From Pseudomonas fragi (GTDB lineage Bacteria; Pseudomonadota; Gammaproteobacteria; Pseudomonadales; Pseudomonadaceae), in contig NZ_CP104861.1 of assembly GCF_025426255.1 (NCBI RefSeq), forward strand, positions 1 through 64,000: DNA of 64,000 bases, given 5' to 3'. The position numbers and the translations under genes were made by a program. Below the pieces are notes generated by a model. The model had not been told where the DNA came from and did not search any database. It saw only the letters and a program-made list of their open reading frames with translations. How positions within the stretch are numbered: the first letter of the stretch is position 1; each line of letters begins with the position of its first letter. Positions 51,265-61,314 of this stretch are shown piece by piece.

Positions 51265-51357
51265 GCCCCAGATCTTGCCAGACTTGCCGCCGGCTTTAGT
51301 CACCTTGAGATCAGGTCGCTGAATCGGTGGTTTAAAAGAACAATTGGAGCATTACAG

Positions 51358-52470
51358 ATGAAGGCATCAGGTTTGAAAAAAGTTGGCAAGACACTTCTCG
51401 CCCTCTCCTTGATGGGTGTGATGGCCGGGGCAGCTCAAGCGGCAGACAAAGTACTGCACATCTACAATTGGTCCGATTACATCGCACCCGACACCGTTAA
51501 AAAATTCGAAGACCAGACCGGTATCAAGGTGGTCTACGACGTGTTCGACAGCAACGAGACCCTTGAGGCCAAGCTGCTGGCGGGCAAGTCCGGCTACGAC
51601 ATTGTCGTGCCATCCAACAATTTCCTGGCCAAGCAGATCAAGGCCGGGGTTTACCAGGAACTGGACCGCTCCAAGCTGCCTAACTGGAAAAACCTCGATC
51701 CTGCGTTGCTCAAGGCCGTTGGCGATGCCAGCGACAAAGACAACAAACATGCGTTCCCGTACATGTGGGGCACCATCGGTATTGGCTACAACCCTGAGAA
51801 GGTCAAGGCCGCTCTAGGTGTCGACACCATCGATTCCTGGGACGTGCTGTTCAAGCCGGAGAACGCTGCCAAGCTCAAAAGCTGCGGCATAAGCTTCCTC
51901 GACTCGCCGACCGAAATGCTCCCGGCCGCCCTGCATTACCTGGGCTACCCGACCGATTCGCAAGACAAGAAACAATTGGCTGAAGCCGAAGCGCTGTTCC
52001 TGAAAATTCGTCCTTCGGTTGGCTACTTCCACTCGTCCAAGTACATCTCCGACCTTGCCAACGGCAACATCTGCGTAGCCGTGGGTTACTCGGGTGACCT
52101 TGAACAGTCCATTTCCCGCGCCAAAGAAGCCGGTGACAAGGTCAAGCTCAAGTATGTGATCCCTAAAGAAGGTGCTGGCAGCTTCTACGACATGGTCGCC
52201 ATTCCCGAGGATGCCGAGAACGTTGACGCCGCTTATGCCTGGATGAACTTCCTGATGCAGCCTGAGATCATGGCCGAGATCACTAACAGCGTGCGTTTCC
52301 CGAACGGTAACAAGGCTGCAACGCCGCTAGTGAATAAAGACATCTCTGGCGACCCGAGCATTTACCCGTCCGATGACGTGAAGGCCAAGCTGTACGCAAT
52401 CAGCGATTTGCCGCCAACAACCTTGCGTTTGTTGACGCGCAGCTGGACCAAAATCAAGTCAGGCAAGTAA
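51358..52470 (+). CDS. spuD: polyamine-binding periplasmic protein (SpuD)
   Basis: PotF-like periplasmic binding protein, 370 residues. Signal peptide of about 28 residues ([19 protein letters not shown], cleavage near AQAAD), then [20 protein letters not shown]. In P. aeruginosa SpuD binds mainly putrescine and SpuE spermidine; the order D then E is used to assign this one. It is followed by a long inverted repeat and spuE. Confidence 0.92.
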   Translation: MKASGLKKVGKTLLALSLMGVMAGAAQAADKVLHIYNWSDYIAPDTVKKFEDQTGIKVVYDVFDSNETLEAKLLAGKSGYDIVVPSNNFLAKQIKAGVYQELDRSKLPNWKNLDPALLKAVGDASDKDNKHAFPYMWGTIGIGYNPEKVKAALGVDTIDSWDVLFKPENAAKLKSCGISFLDSPTEMLPAALHYLGYPTDSQDKKQLAEAEALFLKIRPSVGYFHSSKYISDLANGNICVAVGYSGDLEQSISRAKEAGDKVKLKYVIPKEGAGSFYDMVAIPEDAENVDAAYAWMNFLMQPEIMAEITNSVRFPNGNKAATPLVNKDISGDPSIYPSDDVKAKLYAISDLPPTTLRLLTRSWTKIKSGK

Positions 52471-52476
52471 CTACCT

Positions 52477-52576
52477 GTAGCCGCTGCCGCAGGCTGCGAT
52501 TGAGCCCGAAGGGCTCACGCTGTTTTCGGTCACTTGAAGGCCCTTCTGGCCTTATCGCAGCCTTCGGCAGCGGCTA
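52477..52576. repeat. GTAGCCGCTG-type inverted repeat
   Basis: Arms at 52477-52500 and 52555-52576 are inverted copies with few mismatches, plus an inner GAGCCCGAAGGGCTC dyad. It interrupts the spuD-spuE gap. A REP-like hairpin here may stabilise the upstream spuD message relative to the distal genes. Confidence 0.82.
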
Positions 52577-52682
52577 AAAAATCAGGTAAGTGCTTAATAA
52601 ATAGCGGAAAACTTTGCTGTGTCGGTTTATCGAGGGTAAGTTGCGCGCCGGTTTTGTCTTTGGCGGCTCGGCTGCCGTGTGA

Positions 52683-53816
<1,134 letters not shown>

Positions 53817-53885
53817 TCTCGCAAGACCACCTATCCAAGGCTCGATCATCTAGGTCGGGCTGCTAAATTTGTTGGGAGTTTCGTA

Positions 53886-54995
53886 ATGGCTGTTGCCTCC
53901 GGCGCCTATAAGAAAGCCCTCGAGGGCGACCAGACACCTAAGCAGGTGCTGGTCAAAATCGACCGGGTCACGAAAAAATTCGACGAGACGATTGCCGTGG
54001 ACGACGTGTCCCTGGAAATCAACAAGGGCGAAATTTTCGCCATGCTCGGCGGATCGGGATCGGGCAAATCTACCTTGCTGCGCATGCTGGCAGGCTTCGA
54101 GCGCCCAACAGAGGGTCGTATTTTCCTCGACGGTGTCGACATCACTGATATGCCGCCCTATGAGCGCCCGATCAACATGATGTTCCAGTCCTATGCATTG
54201 TTCCCGCATATGACCGTGGCGCAAAACATCGCCTTCGGCCTCAAGCAGGACAAAATGTCCAACGCCGAGATCGATGCCCGCGTCGGCGAAATGCTCAAGT
54301 TGGTACACATGAACCAGTACGCCAAACGCAAGCCGCATCAGTTGTCTGGTGGTCAGCGTCAGCGTGTGGCCTGGCCCGTTCGTTGGCCAAGCGTCCGAAA
54401 TTGCTGTTGCTCGACGAGCCGATGGGCGCTGGACAAAAAACTGCGTTCGCAGATGCAGCTCGAACTGGTACAGATCATCGAGCGCGTAGGCGTGACCTGC
54501 GTGATGGTGACTCACGACCAGGAAGAAGCCATGACCATGGCTGAGCGTATCGCCATCATGCACCTGGGCTGGATCGCCAATCGGCAGCCCGGTAGATATT
54601 TGAAGCACCCGTCAGCCGTGGTCTGCGAGTTTATCGGCAATGTGAATTCCTTTCGACGGTGAAGGTCGACGACGCGGAAGGCTACGCGCATCAAGCCCGG
54701 AATTGGAGAACGACATACGTCGGCACGGTGTGACCTCGGTGGAGACAAACGACACCTACGCCATCCGCCCGGAAAAAATGCTCGTCACACCCGAGTCCGC
54801 CTATAACTGGTCGCAGGGCAAGGTGCATGACATCGCCTACCTCGGCGGGCACTCGGTATTTATGTGGAGTTGCCTGGCGGCAAGATTGTCCAGTCGTTCA
54901 TGGCCAATGCCGAACGCCGTGGCGCCCGCCCGACCTGGGACGACGAAGTCTACGTCTGGTGGGAAGACGACAGCGGCGTGGTACTGCGCTCATGA
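53886..54995 (+). pseudogene. spuF: polyamine ABC transporter ATPase SpuF, broken by many small indels
   Basis: The expected PotG-like ATPase of about 370-380 residues can be followed from ATG 53886 to TGA 54993-54995, but only across several reading frames. Walker A GGSGSGKST (near 56) and LSGGQRQRVA are in frame. Bases 54371-54428, encoding LARSLAKRPKLLLLDEPMG (Walker B), are out of frame (1 base lost, then 2 lost). Further shifts occur near 54559, 54601, 54619, 54651, 54663, 54689, 54695, 54715, 54724 and 54860. As read, the first frame stops at 54662. Residues in each shifted piece still fit SpuF/PotG. Confidence 0.85.
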
Positions 54996-55912
54996 ACATG
55001 CGAAAACTCAAACGCCGACTGCAACGAATAACCCCCGGTGGCCGTCAAGTGGTCATCGGGATTCCATTCCTGTGGCTGTTTCTGTTCTTCATGCTGCCGT
55101 TCTTTATCGTACTGAAGATCAGTTTTGCTGAGGCTGACGTCGCCATTCCGCCGTACACCGAGATCTACGGCTACGTTGATCAAAAAATCCAGATGCTGCT
55201 GAACCTGGGCAACTACGCCATGCTGGGCGACGACGAGTTGTACCTCGCCGCCTACCTGGGCTCGTTGAAGATGGCCTTTTTCAGCACGGCGTTGTGCCTG
55301 CTGATCGGTTATCCGATGGCCTACGCCATCGCCAATGCGCGCAAAGAGATGCAGACCGTACTGGTGCTGCTGATCATGATGCCGACCTGGACCGCGATCC
55401 TGATTCGTGTGTATGCCTGGATGGGTATCCTCAGCAACAACGGCCTGCTCAATGGCTTCCTGATGTCGATGGGCTGGATCAACGAACCGTTGCAGATCCT
55501 CAACACCAATATCGCGGTGTATATCGGCATCGTGTATTCGTACTTGCCGTTTATGATCCTGCCGCTGTACGCCAACCTCGTGAAACATGACAACAGCTTG
55601 CTGGAAGCTGCGTCCGACCTGGGTTCGAGCACTTTCAACAGCTTCTGGAAAATCACCGTTCCGCTGTCCAAAAACGGCATTATCGCCGGCTGCATGCTGG
55701 TGTTTATCCCGGTGGTAGGCGAGTTCGTGATCCCGGAACTGCTGGGCGGGCCGGAAACCCTGATGATCGGTAAAGTGTTGTGGCAAGAGTTCTTCAACAA
55801 CCGTGACTGGCCGGTAGCCTCCGCGCTTGCTGTGGTCATGCTGGCGATCCTGATCGTGCCCATCATTCTGTTCAACCGCAGCCAGGCTAAAGAGCTGGAG
55901 GGCAAGATATGA
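54992..55912 (+). CDS. spuG: polyamine ABC transporter permease (SpuG)
   Basis: PotH-like inner-membrane permease, 306 residues, about six membrane segments with the coupling loop EAASDLGSSTFNSFWKITVPLSKNGI near 203. The ATG at 54992 overlaps the spuF stop as ATGA, so the end of spuF is intact and coupling is expected. A longer frame from 54827 runs into spuF and is not used. It overlaps spuH by 4 bp. Confidence 0.93.
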   Translation: MNMRKLKRRLQRITPGGRQVVIGIPFLWLFLFFMLPFFIVLKISFAEADVAIPPYTEIYGYVDQKIQMLLNLGNYAMLGDDELYLAAYLGSLKMAFFSTALCLLIGYPMAYAIANARKEMQTVLVLLIMMPTWTAILIRVYAWMGILSNNGLLNGFLMSMGWINEPLQILNTNIAVYIGIVYSYLPFMILPLYANLVKHDNSLLEAASDLGSSTFNSFWKITVPLSKNGIIAGCMLVFIPVVGEFVIPELLGGPETLMIGKVLWQEFFNNRDWPVASALAVVMLAILIVPIILFNRSQAKELEGKI

Positions 55913-56799
55913 ATCGCTTCCGTTTTTCTAGCTTTATGTTGGTCGCGGGGTTGTTGTTCATCTACCTGCCGATGCTGATCCTGGTGCTCTACTCGTTCAA
56001 CGCCTCCAAGCTGGTGACGGTATGGGGCGGTTGGTCGCTGAAGTGGTACGTGGGCCTGCTGGACAACACCCAGCTGATGGGCTCGGTCATGCGTTCGCTG
56101 GAAATCGCCTTGTACACGGCGGTTGCAGCGGTGGCGCTGGGTACCTTGGCGGCGTTTGTACTGACCCGTATCAGCCACTTCAAGGGCCGCACGCTGTTTG
56201 GCGGCTTGGTGACTGCGCCGTTGGTAATGCCGGAAGTGATCACCGGTCTGTCGCTGTTGCTGCTGTTCGTGGCCATGGCGCAGATGATTGGCTGGCCGCA
56301 AGAACGCGGTATCGTCACCATCTGGATCGCCCACACCACGTTCTGCTCGGCCTATGTGGCCGTGGTGGTGTCGTCGCGTCTGCGTGAGCTGGACCTGTCG
56401 ATCGAAGAAGCGGCCATGGACCTGGGTGCCAAACCGTGGAAAGTGTTCTTTCTGATCACCATCCCAATGATCGCGCCTTCATTGGCGGCGGGAGCCATGA
56501 TGTCCTTTGCCCTGTCGCTGGACGACCTGGTATTGGCCAGCTTCGTGTCTGGTCCGGGGTCTACGACCCTGCCGATGGAAGTGTTCTCGGCGGTGCGTCT
56601 GGGGGTTAAACCCGAGATCAACGCCGTGGCCAGCCTGATTCTGCTGGCGGTGTCGCTGGTGACATTTATGGTGTGGTTCTTCAGCCGCCGCGCTGAGGAA
56701 CACCGCAAAAAGGCCATTCAGCAAGCTATCGACGAGTCGATGGCCGAGTCCTGGAAACAGCCTGACGTGCGTCGGCCGCAGTCGACAAACGCGGTTTAA
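55909..56799 (+). CDS. spuH: polyamine ABC transporter permease (SpuH)
   Basis: PotI-like permease, 296 residues, six membrane segments, coupling loop EAAMDLGAKPWKVFFLITIPMIAPSL near 165. It overlaps spuG by ATGA and ends spuABCDEFGH. Terminator follows 14 bp after the stop. Confidence 0.94.
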   Translation: MNRFRFSSFMLVAGLLFIYLPMLILVLYSFNASKLVTVWGGWSLKWYVGLLDNTQLMGSVMRSLEIALYTAVAAVALGTLAAFVLTRISHFKGRTLFGGLVTAPLVMPEVITGLSLLLLFVAMAQMIGWPQERGIVTIWIAHTTFCSAYVAVVVSSRLRELDLSIEEAAMDLGAKPWKVFFLITIPMIAPSLAAGAMMSFALSLDDLVLASFVSGPGSTTLPMEVFSAVRLGVKPEINAVASLILLAVSLVTFMVWFFSRRAEEHRKKAIQQAIDESMAESWKQPDVRRPQSTNAV

Positions 56800-56812
56800 G
56801 TCTCGCGTGATA

Positions 56813-56853
56813 AAAAACCTCGCCTCCTGTGAAAGGTCGGCGAGGTTTTTTTA
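56813..56853 (+). terminator. rho-independent terminator after spuH
   Basis: AAAAACCTCGCC, a 12-base loop and GGCGAGGTTTTTTTA: a 9-bp stem with a strong T run on the plus strand and an A run on the other side. Confidence 0.92.
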
Positions 56854-56880
56854 TGGGGGCAGGAAACACGGCAATTTTTT

Positions 56881-56967
56881 GTAGCCGCTGCCGCAGGCTA
56901 CGATGGAGTGCTCAGCAGTCCATCAGAAGGACCTGCGGTCCTTATCGCAGCCTGCGGCAGCGGCTAC
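56881..56967. repeat. GTAGCCGCTG-type inverted repeat
   Basis: Arms GTAGCCGCTGCCGCAGGCTACGAT (56881-56904) and its near-complement (56944-56967) with a GGACC...GGTCC inner dyad. It lies between the convergent spuH and COG4315-type genes. Confidence 0.85.
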
Positions 56968-56975
56968 ACAATCAT

Positions 56976-57356
56976 CTAAGGCTTGGCGACTTTCCAGGCG
57001 CCGTCCATTTTACCGTCGCCGGTCATGTCGCCAGCAGCCTTGTCCATGACAAAGGTGTACAGCGGCTTGCCGTCGTAGGCCCACTGCATGGTGCCGTCAT
57101 CACGCTTGACCATGGTCCACTTGCCCATGTCGTTATGATTACCTTCGACCATCAGCGGCGGCCAGTTGGTCGCGCACTTGTCGTTGCACATGGATTTGCC
57201 ACCCGCATCCTTGGCGAAGGTGTAGAGCGTCATGCCTTTGTGGTCGACGAGCATGCCATCTTTGGTCATCGCCGGATCAGCTGCAAACGCCAGCCCTGGC
57301 AAGGTGAATGCTGCGGCTAGCAGCAATGTCTTTAGGGAAAGCGAACTAGAGGTCAT
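56976..57356 (-). CDS. small secreted protein with two lipoprotein_15-type repeats
   Basis: A 126-residue exported protein with a clear Sec signal peptide (LKTLLLAAAFTLPGLAFA, cleavage about 25). The mature part holds two copies of the short repeat GMTLYTFAKDAGGKSMCNDKCATNWPPL-like and GKPLYTFVMDKAAGDMTGDGKMDGAWKV, known as 'secreted repeat of unknown function'. No lipobox Cys is visible, so it is periplasmic or secreted. Function unknown. It is divergent from phoB. Confidence 0.82.
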   Translation of the reverse strand: MTSSSLSLKTLLLAAAFTLPGLAFAADPAMTKDGMLVDHKGMTLYTFAKDAGGKSMCNDKCATNWPPLMVEGNHNDMGKWTMVKRDDGTMQWAYDGKPLYTFVMDKAAGDMTGDGKMDGAWKVAKP

Positions 57357-57437
57357 CGGAATCGTCCTTTATGTGGTTGTACGATTTGAACTCAAAGCGT
57401 AGTTCACTAACCTACAGAACGCGTCCGATACCCAAAG

Positions 57438-57455
57438 CTGTCACACGACTGCAAT
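57438..57455 (+). promoter_or_regulatory. Pho box upstream of phoB
   Basis: CTGTCAC-ACGA-CTGCAAT: two direct 7-base repeats separated by 4 bp, close to the PhoB consensus CTGTCAT-N4-CTGTCAT. It is 54 bp upstream of the phoB start, with a TATCTAAT-like -10 about 15 bp downstream, so PhoB probably activates its own operon. Confidence 0.8.
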
Positions 57456-57508
57456 AATTCCGTTATCTAATGCGCCACAAGACAGTTAAATGACACGAGG
57501 GTTACGGC

Positions 57509-58201
57509 ATGGTTGGCAGGAGCATTTTGATCGTTGATGACGAGGCGCCGATTCGTGAGATGATCGCCGTGGCCTTGGAAATGGCGGGCTACGACTGCCT
57601 GGAAGCCGATAATGCTCAGGACGCTCACGCCATTATCGTGGACCGTAAACCGGACCTGATTCTGCTCGACTGGATGCTGCCCGGCGGCACGTCCGGCATC
57701 GAGTTGGCCCGACGCCTCAAGCGCGAAGAGCTGACCAGTGATATTCCGATCATCATGCTGACGGCCAAAGGTGAAGAGGACAACAAGATTCAGGGCCTGG
57801 AAGTCGGCGCTGATGACTACATCACCAAGCCGTTTTCCCCACGTGAACTGGTAGCCCGCCTCAAGGCCGTACTACGCCGCGCAGGCCCGGCCGATGCAGA
57901 ATCCCCTATCGAGATCGGTGGCTTGCTGCTCGATCCGATCAGTCACCGTGTGACCATCGACGGCACCCCGGCCGAAATGGGCCCTACTGAATACCGCCTG
58001 CTGCAATTCTTCATGACCCACCAGGAGCGTGCCTACACGCGTGGCCAATTGCTCGACCAGGTCTGGGGCGGCAACGTGTACGTGGAAGAGCGCACCGTGG
58101 ACGTGCACATCCGCCGCCTGCGCAAAGCGCTCGGTGAGGCATACGAAAATCTGGTACAAACCGTGCGTGGCACCGGTTACCGGTTTTCGACCAAGGCCTG
58201 A
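57509..58201 (+). CDS. phoB: phosphate regulon response regulator PhoB
   Basis: OmpR-type regulator of phosphate starvation genes, activated by PhoR phosphorylation at Asp54 (LLDWMLPG). The 230-residue protein has a receiver domain (1-120) and a winged-helix DNA-binding domain (about 130-228, ending [11 protein letters not shown]). Remembered Pseudomonas PhoB has LPGTSGI at 57-63 and 229 residues; here it reads LPGGTSGI, one extra Gly beside the phosphorylation site. phoR follows 44 bp later. Confidence 0.95.
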   Translation: MVGRSILIVDDEAPIREMIAVALEMAGYDCLEADNAQDAHAIIVDRKPDLILLDWMLPGGTSGIELARRLKREELTSDIPIIMLTAKGEEDNKIQGLEVGADDYITKPFSPRELVARLKAVLRRAGPADAESPIEIGGLLLDPISHRVTIDGTPAEMGPTEYRLLQFFMTHQERAYTRGQLLDQVWGGNVYVEERTVDVHIRRLRKALGEAYENLVQTVRGTGYRFSTKA

Positions 58202-58245
58202 TACCGGCTTTATCTGATCCAACGGCAAGCAAGGACCCGCGCGAC

Positions 58246-59568
58246 GTGAATCAAAACTGGCATGGCACTCTGATTCGTCATTTGTTGCTTCTGGTCGCCG
58301 CCTGCCTGGTGGTCGGGTTGCTCAGTGGCTATTACGGCTGGAGCCTGGCCATAGGCCTGGCGTTCTATCTGGGCTGGACCCTCAAGCAGTTGCTGCGTTT
58401 GCACGAGTGGCTGCGCCAGCACAAACCCGACGAAGCACCGCCCGATGGCTATGGCCTGTGGGGCGAGGTGTTTGACAGCATCTACCACCTGCAACGCCGC
58501 GATCAGCGGGTACGCGGGCGCCTGCAAGCGGTAATCGATCGGGTGCAGGAGTCTACGGCAGCCCTGCAGGACGCGGTCATCATGCTCGACAGCGACGGCA
58601 ACCTGGAATGGTGGAACCGCGCTGCAGAGACATTGCTGGGCCTGAAGACGCCTCAGGACAGCGGTCAGCCAGTGACCAATCTGGTGCGCCACCCGCGCTT
58701 CAAGGAATACTTCGAGCAGGACAACTATAGCGAGCCGCTGGATATCCCTTCGCCGGTCAACGATCACCTGCGCATCCAGCTCTATATCACTCGCTACGGT
58801 AACAACGAACACTTGATGCTGGTGCGCGACGTGACGCGGATTCATCAGCTGGAGCAGATGCGTAAAGACTTTATCGCCAACGTATCCCACGAGCTGCGCA
58901 CGCCATTGACGGTGATCTGCGGCTATCTGGAAACCCTGCTCGATAACGTCGATGACGTGAACCCGCGTTGGAAGCGCCCGCTGTCGCAAATGCAGCAACA
59001 GGGTGAACGCATGCAGACCTTGCTCAACGATTTGCTGCTGCTGGCCAAGCTCGAAGCCACGGACTACCCGTCTGATAACCAGCCGGTGGCCATCGACACG
59101 TTACTGCGCTCGATCAAAAGCGATGCCCAGGCCTTATCCGGGCAACGCAATCAGACCATTACCCTCGACGTTGAGGCCGATTGCGCGCTCAAAGGCAGTG
59201 AAGCCGAGTTGCGTAGCGCATTTTCCAACCTGGTTTTTAATGCAGTCAAATACACCCCGGATGGCGGCAGTGTGCGCATTCGCTGGTGGGCAGACAGCAC
59301 GGGTGCGCACCTGAGCGTGCAGGATTCGGGTGTGGGCATCGACAAAAAACACTTGCCGCGCCTCACGGAACGCTTCTACCGCGTCGACTCCAGCCGCAAC
59401 GCCAGCACGGGCGGCACCGGGTTGGGGTTGGCCATTGTCAAACATGTGCTGTTACGCCATCGCGCACGCCTGGAGATCAGCAGCGTGTTGGGTCATGGCA
59501 GTACGTTTACCTGCCATTTCGCCCCGGTTCAGGTGGCCAAACCACGACTGCAGACGCAGGTTGACTAG
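58246..59568 (+). CDS. phoR: phosphate regulon sensor kinase PhoR
   Basis: Membrane histidine kinase for PhoB, 440 residues from GTG 58246. Two close hydrophobic segments (about 10-45), a PAS-like sensor (about 95-200), phosphoacceptor His215 in NVSHELRTPL, and an ATPase domain with NLVFNAVKYTPDGG, DSGVGI and GTGLGLAIVKH. There is no large periplasmic loop, which fits the known control through PstSCAB-PhoU rather than direct sensing. Confidence 0.95.
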   Translation: MNQNWHGTLIRHLLLLVAACLVVGLLSGYYGWSLAIGLAFYLGWTLKQLLRLHEWLRQHKPDEAPPDGYGLWGEVFDSIYHLQRRDQRVRGRLQAVIDRVQESTAALQDAVIMLDSDGNLEWWNRAAETLLGLKTPQDSGQPVTNLVRHPRFKEYFEQDNYSEPLDIPSPVNDHLRIQLYITRYGNNEHLMLVRDVTRIHQLEQMRKDFIANVSHELRTPLTVICGYLETLLDNVDDVNPRWKRPLSQMQQQGERMQTLLNDLLLLAKLEATDYPSDNQPVAIDTLLRSIKSDAQALSGQRNQTITLDVEADCALKGSEAELRSAFSNLVFNAVKYTPDGGSVRIRWWADSTGAHLSVQDSGVGIDKKHLPRLTERFYRVDSSRNASTGGTGLGLAIVKHVLLRHRARLEISSVLGHGSTFTCHFAPVQVAKPRLQTQVD

Positions 59569-59667
59569 GCCCTGTGGCCTTTTCCCACTAGGCAAGGGCC
59601 ACATCAGCCGTTACATTGCTTGGCCTTACCTCCCTATTTGTAACGACGGAACCCGTAAAACTCCATC

Positions 59668-61008
59668 ATGGACCCTTCCCCTGGCTTGACCCTCGCGACA
59701 CTCTTCGCCGACTTCGGCATGATTCTTTTTGCTCTGATCCTGGTTTTGCTCAACGGTTTTTTCGTTGCGGCCGAATTCGCCATGGTCAAACTGCGCTCCA
59801 CCCGGGTCGAGGCCATCGCCGACGTCAACGGCTGGCGCGGGCAGATCCTGCGCACCGTGCACAATCAGCTCGACGCTTACCTCTCGGCTTGCCAACTGGG
59901 TATTACCCTGGCATCGCTGGGCCTGGGCTGGGTCGGTGAACCGGCGTTCGCTCACATCCTGGAACCGCTGCTGGGTGCAATCGGTGTCGAGTCGCCTGAA
60001 GTAATCAAGGGCGTATCGTTCTTTGCCGCCTTCTTTATTATTTCGTACCTGCACATCGTGGTTGGCGAGCTGGCTCCCAAGTCGTGGGCCATCCGCAAGC
60101 CAGAGACCCTGTCGCTGTGGACCGCCGTGCCGCTGTACCTGTTCTACTGGGCCATGTACCCGGCTATTTACCTGCTCAACGCCAGCGCCAACGCGATTTT
60201 GCGGATTGCCGGTCAAGGTGAGCCTGGCGCTCACCACGATCACGCCTACAGCCGCGAAGAACTCAAACTGATCCTGCACTCGAGCCGTGGTCAGGACCCG
60301 AGCGACCAGGGCATGCGCGTGTTGGCTTCGGCGGTCGAAATGGGCGAGCTGGAAGTGGTCGACTGGGCCAACTCCCGCGAAGACCTGGTGACTCTGGATT
60401 CCAAGGCACCGCTCAAGGAAATCCTGGCGCTGTTCCGTCGCCACAAGTTCAGCCGTTACCCGGTGTACGACGCCGATACCAATACTTTCGTCGGCCTGCT
60501 GCACATCAAGGACCTGCTGCTTGAGCTGGCTGACCTTGATCACTTGCCAGAGACGTTCAACCTTGAAGAGCTGACCCGGCCGCTGGAACGCGTATCGCGG
60601 CATATGCCGCTGTCGCAATTGCTTGAGCAGTTCCGCAAGGGCGGCGCGCACTTTGCCCTGGTCGAAGAAGCTGACGGCAAGGTCGTGGGCTACCTGACTA
60701 TGGAAGACGTGCTGGAAGTACTGGTTGGCGATATCCAGGACGAACACCGCAAGGCCGAGCGCGGCATCCTGTCTTATCAGCCCGGCAAACTGCTGGTACG
60801 CGGTGACACACCGCTGTTCAAGATCGAGCGCCTGCTGGGTGTGGATCTGGACCATGTTGAGGCCGAAACCGTCGCAGGCCTGATCTACGACACCCTCAAG
60901 CGGGTACCCGCCGAAGAAGAGCAACTGGAAGTCGAAGGTTTGCGCATTATCATCAAAAAGATGAAAGGCCCGAAAATCGTATTGGCCAAGGTTCTTAAGC
61001 TGGATTAA
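59668..61008 (+). CDS. CNNM/CorC-type integral membrane protein with CBS domains
   Basis: A 446-residue protein with an N-terminal CNNM membrane domain (about 15-180, LNGFFVAAEFAMVKLRSTRVE), two CBS domains (about 215-340, FSRYPVYDADTNTFVGLLHIKDLL) and a C-terminal CorC_HlyC domain (about 355-446). Family members are called hemolysin-like or Mg2+/Co2+ efflux proteins; ion specificity is not visible. Located after phoR, as remembered for other pseudomonads, 99 bp apart. Confidence 0.88.
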   Translation: MDPSPGLTLATLFADFGMILFALILVLLNGFFVAAEFAMVKLRSTRVEAIADVNGWRGQILRTVHNQLDAYLSACQLGITLASLGLGWVGEPAFAHILEPLLGAIGVESPEVIKGVSFFAAFFIISYLHIVVGELAPKSWAIRKPETLSLWTAVPLYLFYWAMYPAIYLLNASANAILRIAGQGEPGAHHDHAYSREELKLILHSSRGQDPSDQGMRVLASAVEMGELEVVDWANSREDLVTLDSKAPLKEILALFRRHKFSRYPVYDADTNTFVGLLHIKDLLLELADLDHLPETFNLEELTRPLERVSRHMPLSQLLEQFRKGGAHFALVEEADGKVVGYLTMEDVLEVLVGDIQDEHRKAERGILSYQPGKLLVRGDTPLFKIERLLGVDLDHVEAETVAGLIYDTLKRVPAEEEQLEVEGLRIIIKKMKGPKIVLAKVLKLD

Positions 61009-61022
61009 AGACCATATGACCT

Positions 61023-61168
61023 GTAGCCGCTGACGAGGAACGAAGGCTGCGATCGGCGGCGCAGCCGTCGTAACATCAGGTTATCCGGTGTTCCAGGCAC
61101 TCCTCTTGTTCATGTTCTGCGACGGCTTCGCCGCCGATCGCAGCCGCGCTGCTCTCCTCAGCGGCTAC
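61023..61168. repeat. GTAGCCGCTG-type long inverted repeat
   Basis: Arms GTAGCCGCTGACGAGGAACGAAGGCTGCGATCGGCGG and a diverged complement at 61134-61168, with an inner GCGCAGCCGTCG...CGACGGCTTCGCCGCC dyad. Same family as the elements at 31448, 38522 and 45024. Confidence 0.8.
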
Positions 61169-61314
61169 AAACCCTCCTGTAAGAATTTTTACCGGCGAAA
61201 GCTGGTTGAAAGCTTCCCCCTCTAGCATCAGGTCATCACCGGCAACAGACCGGTTGGCCTGGCATGCGCATAACACGCAGTCAGAGCCCTACTACAACAA
61301 TAAGGGTGACTTTC

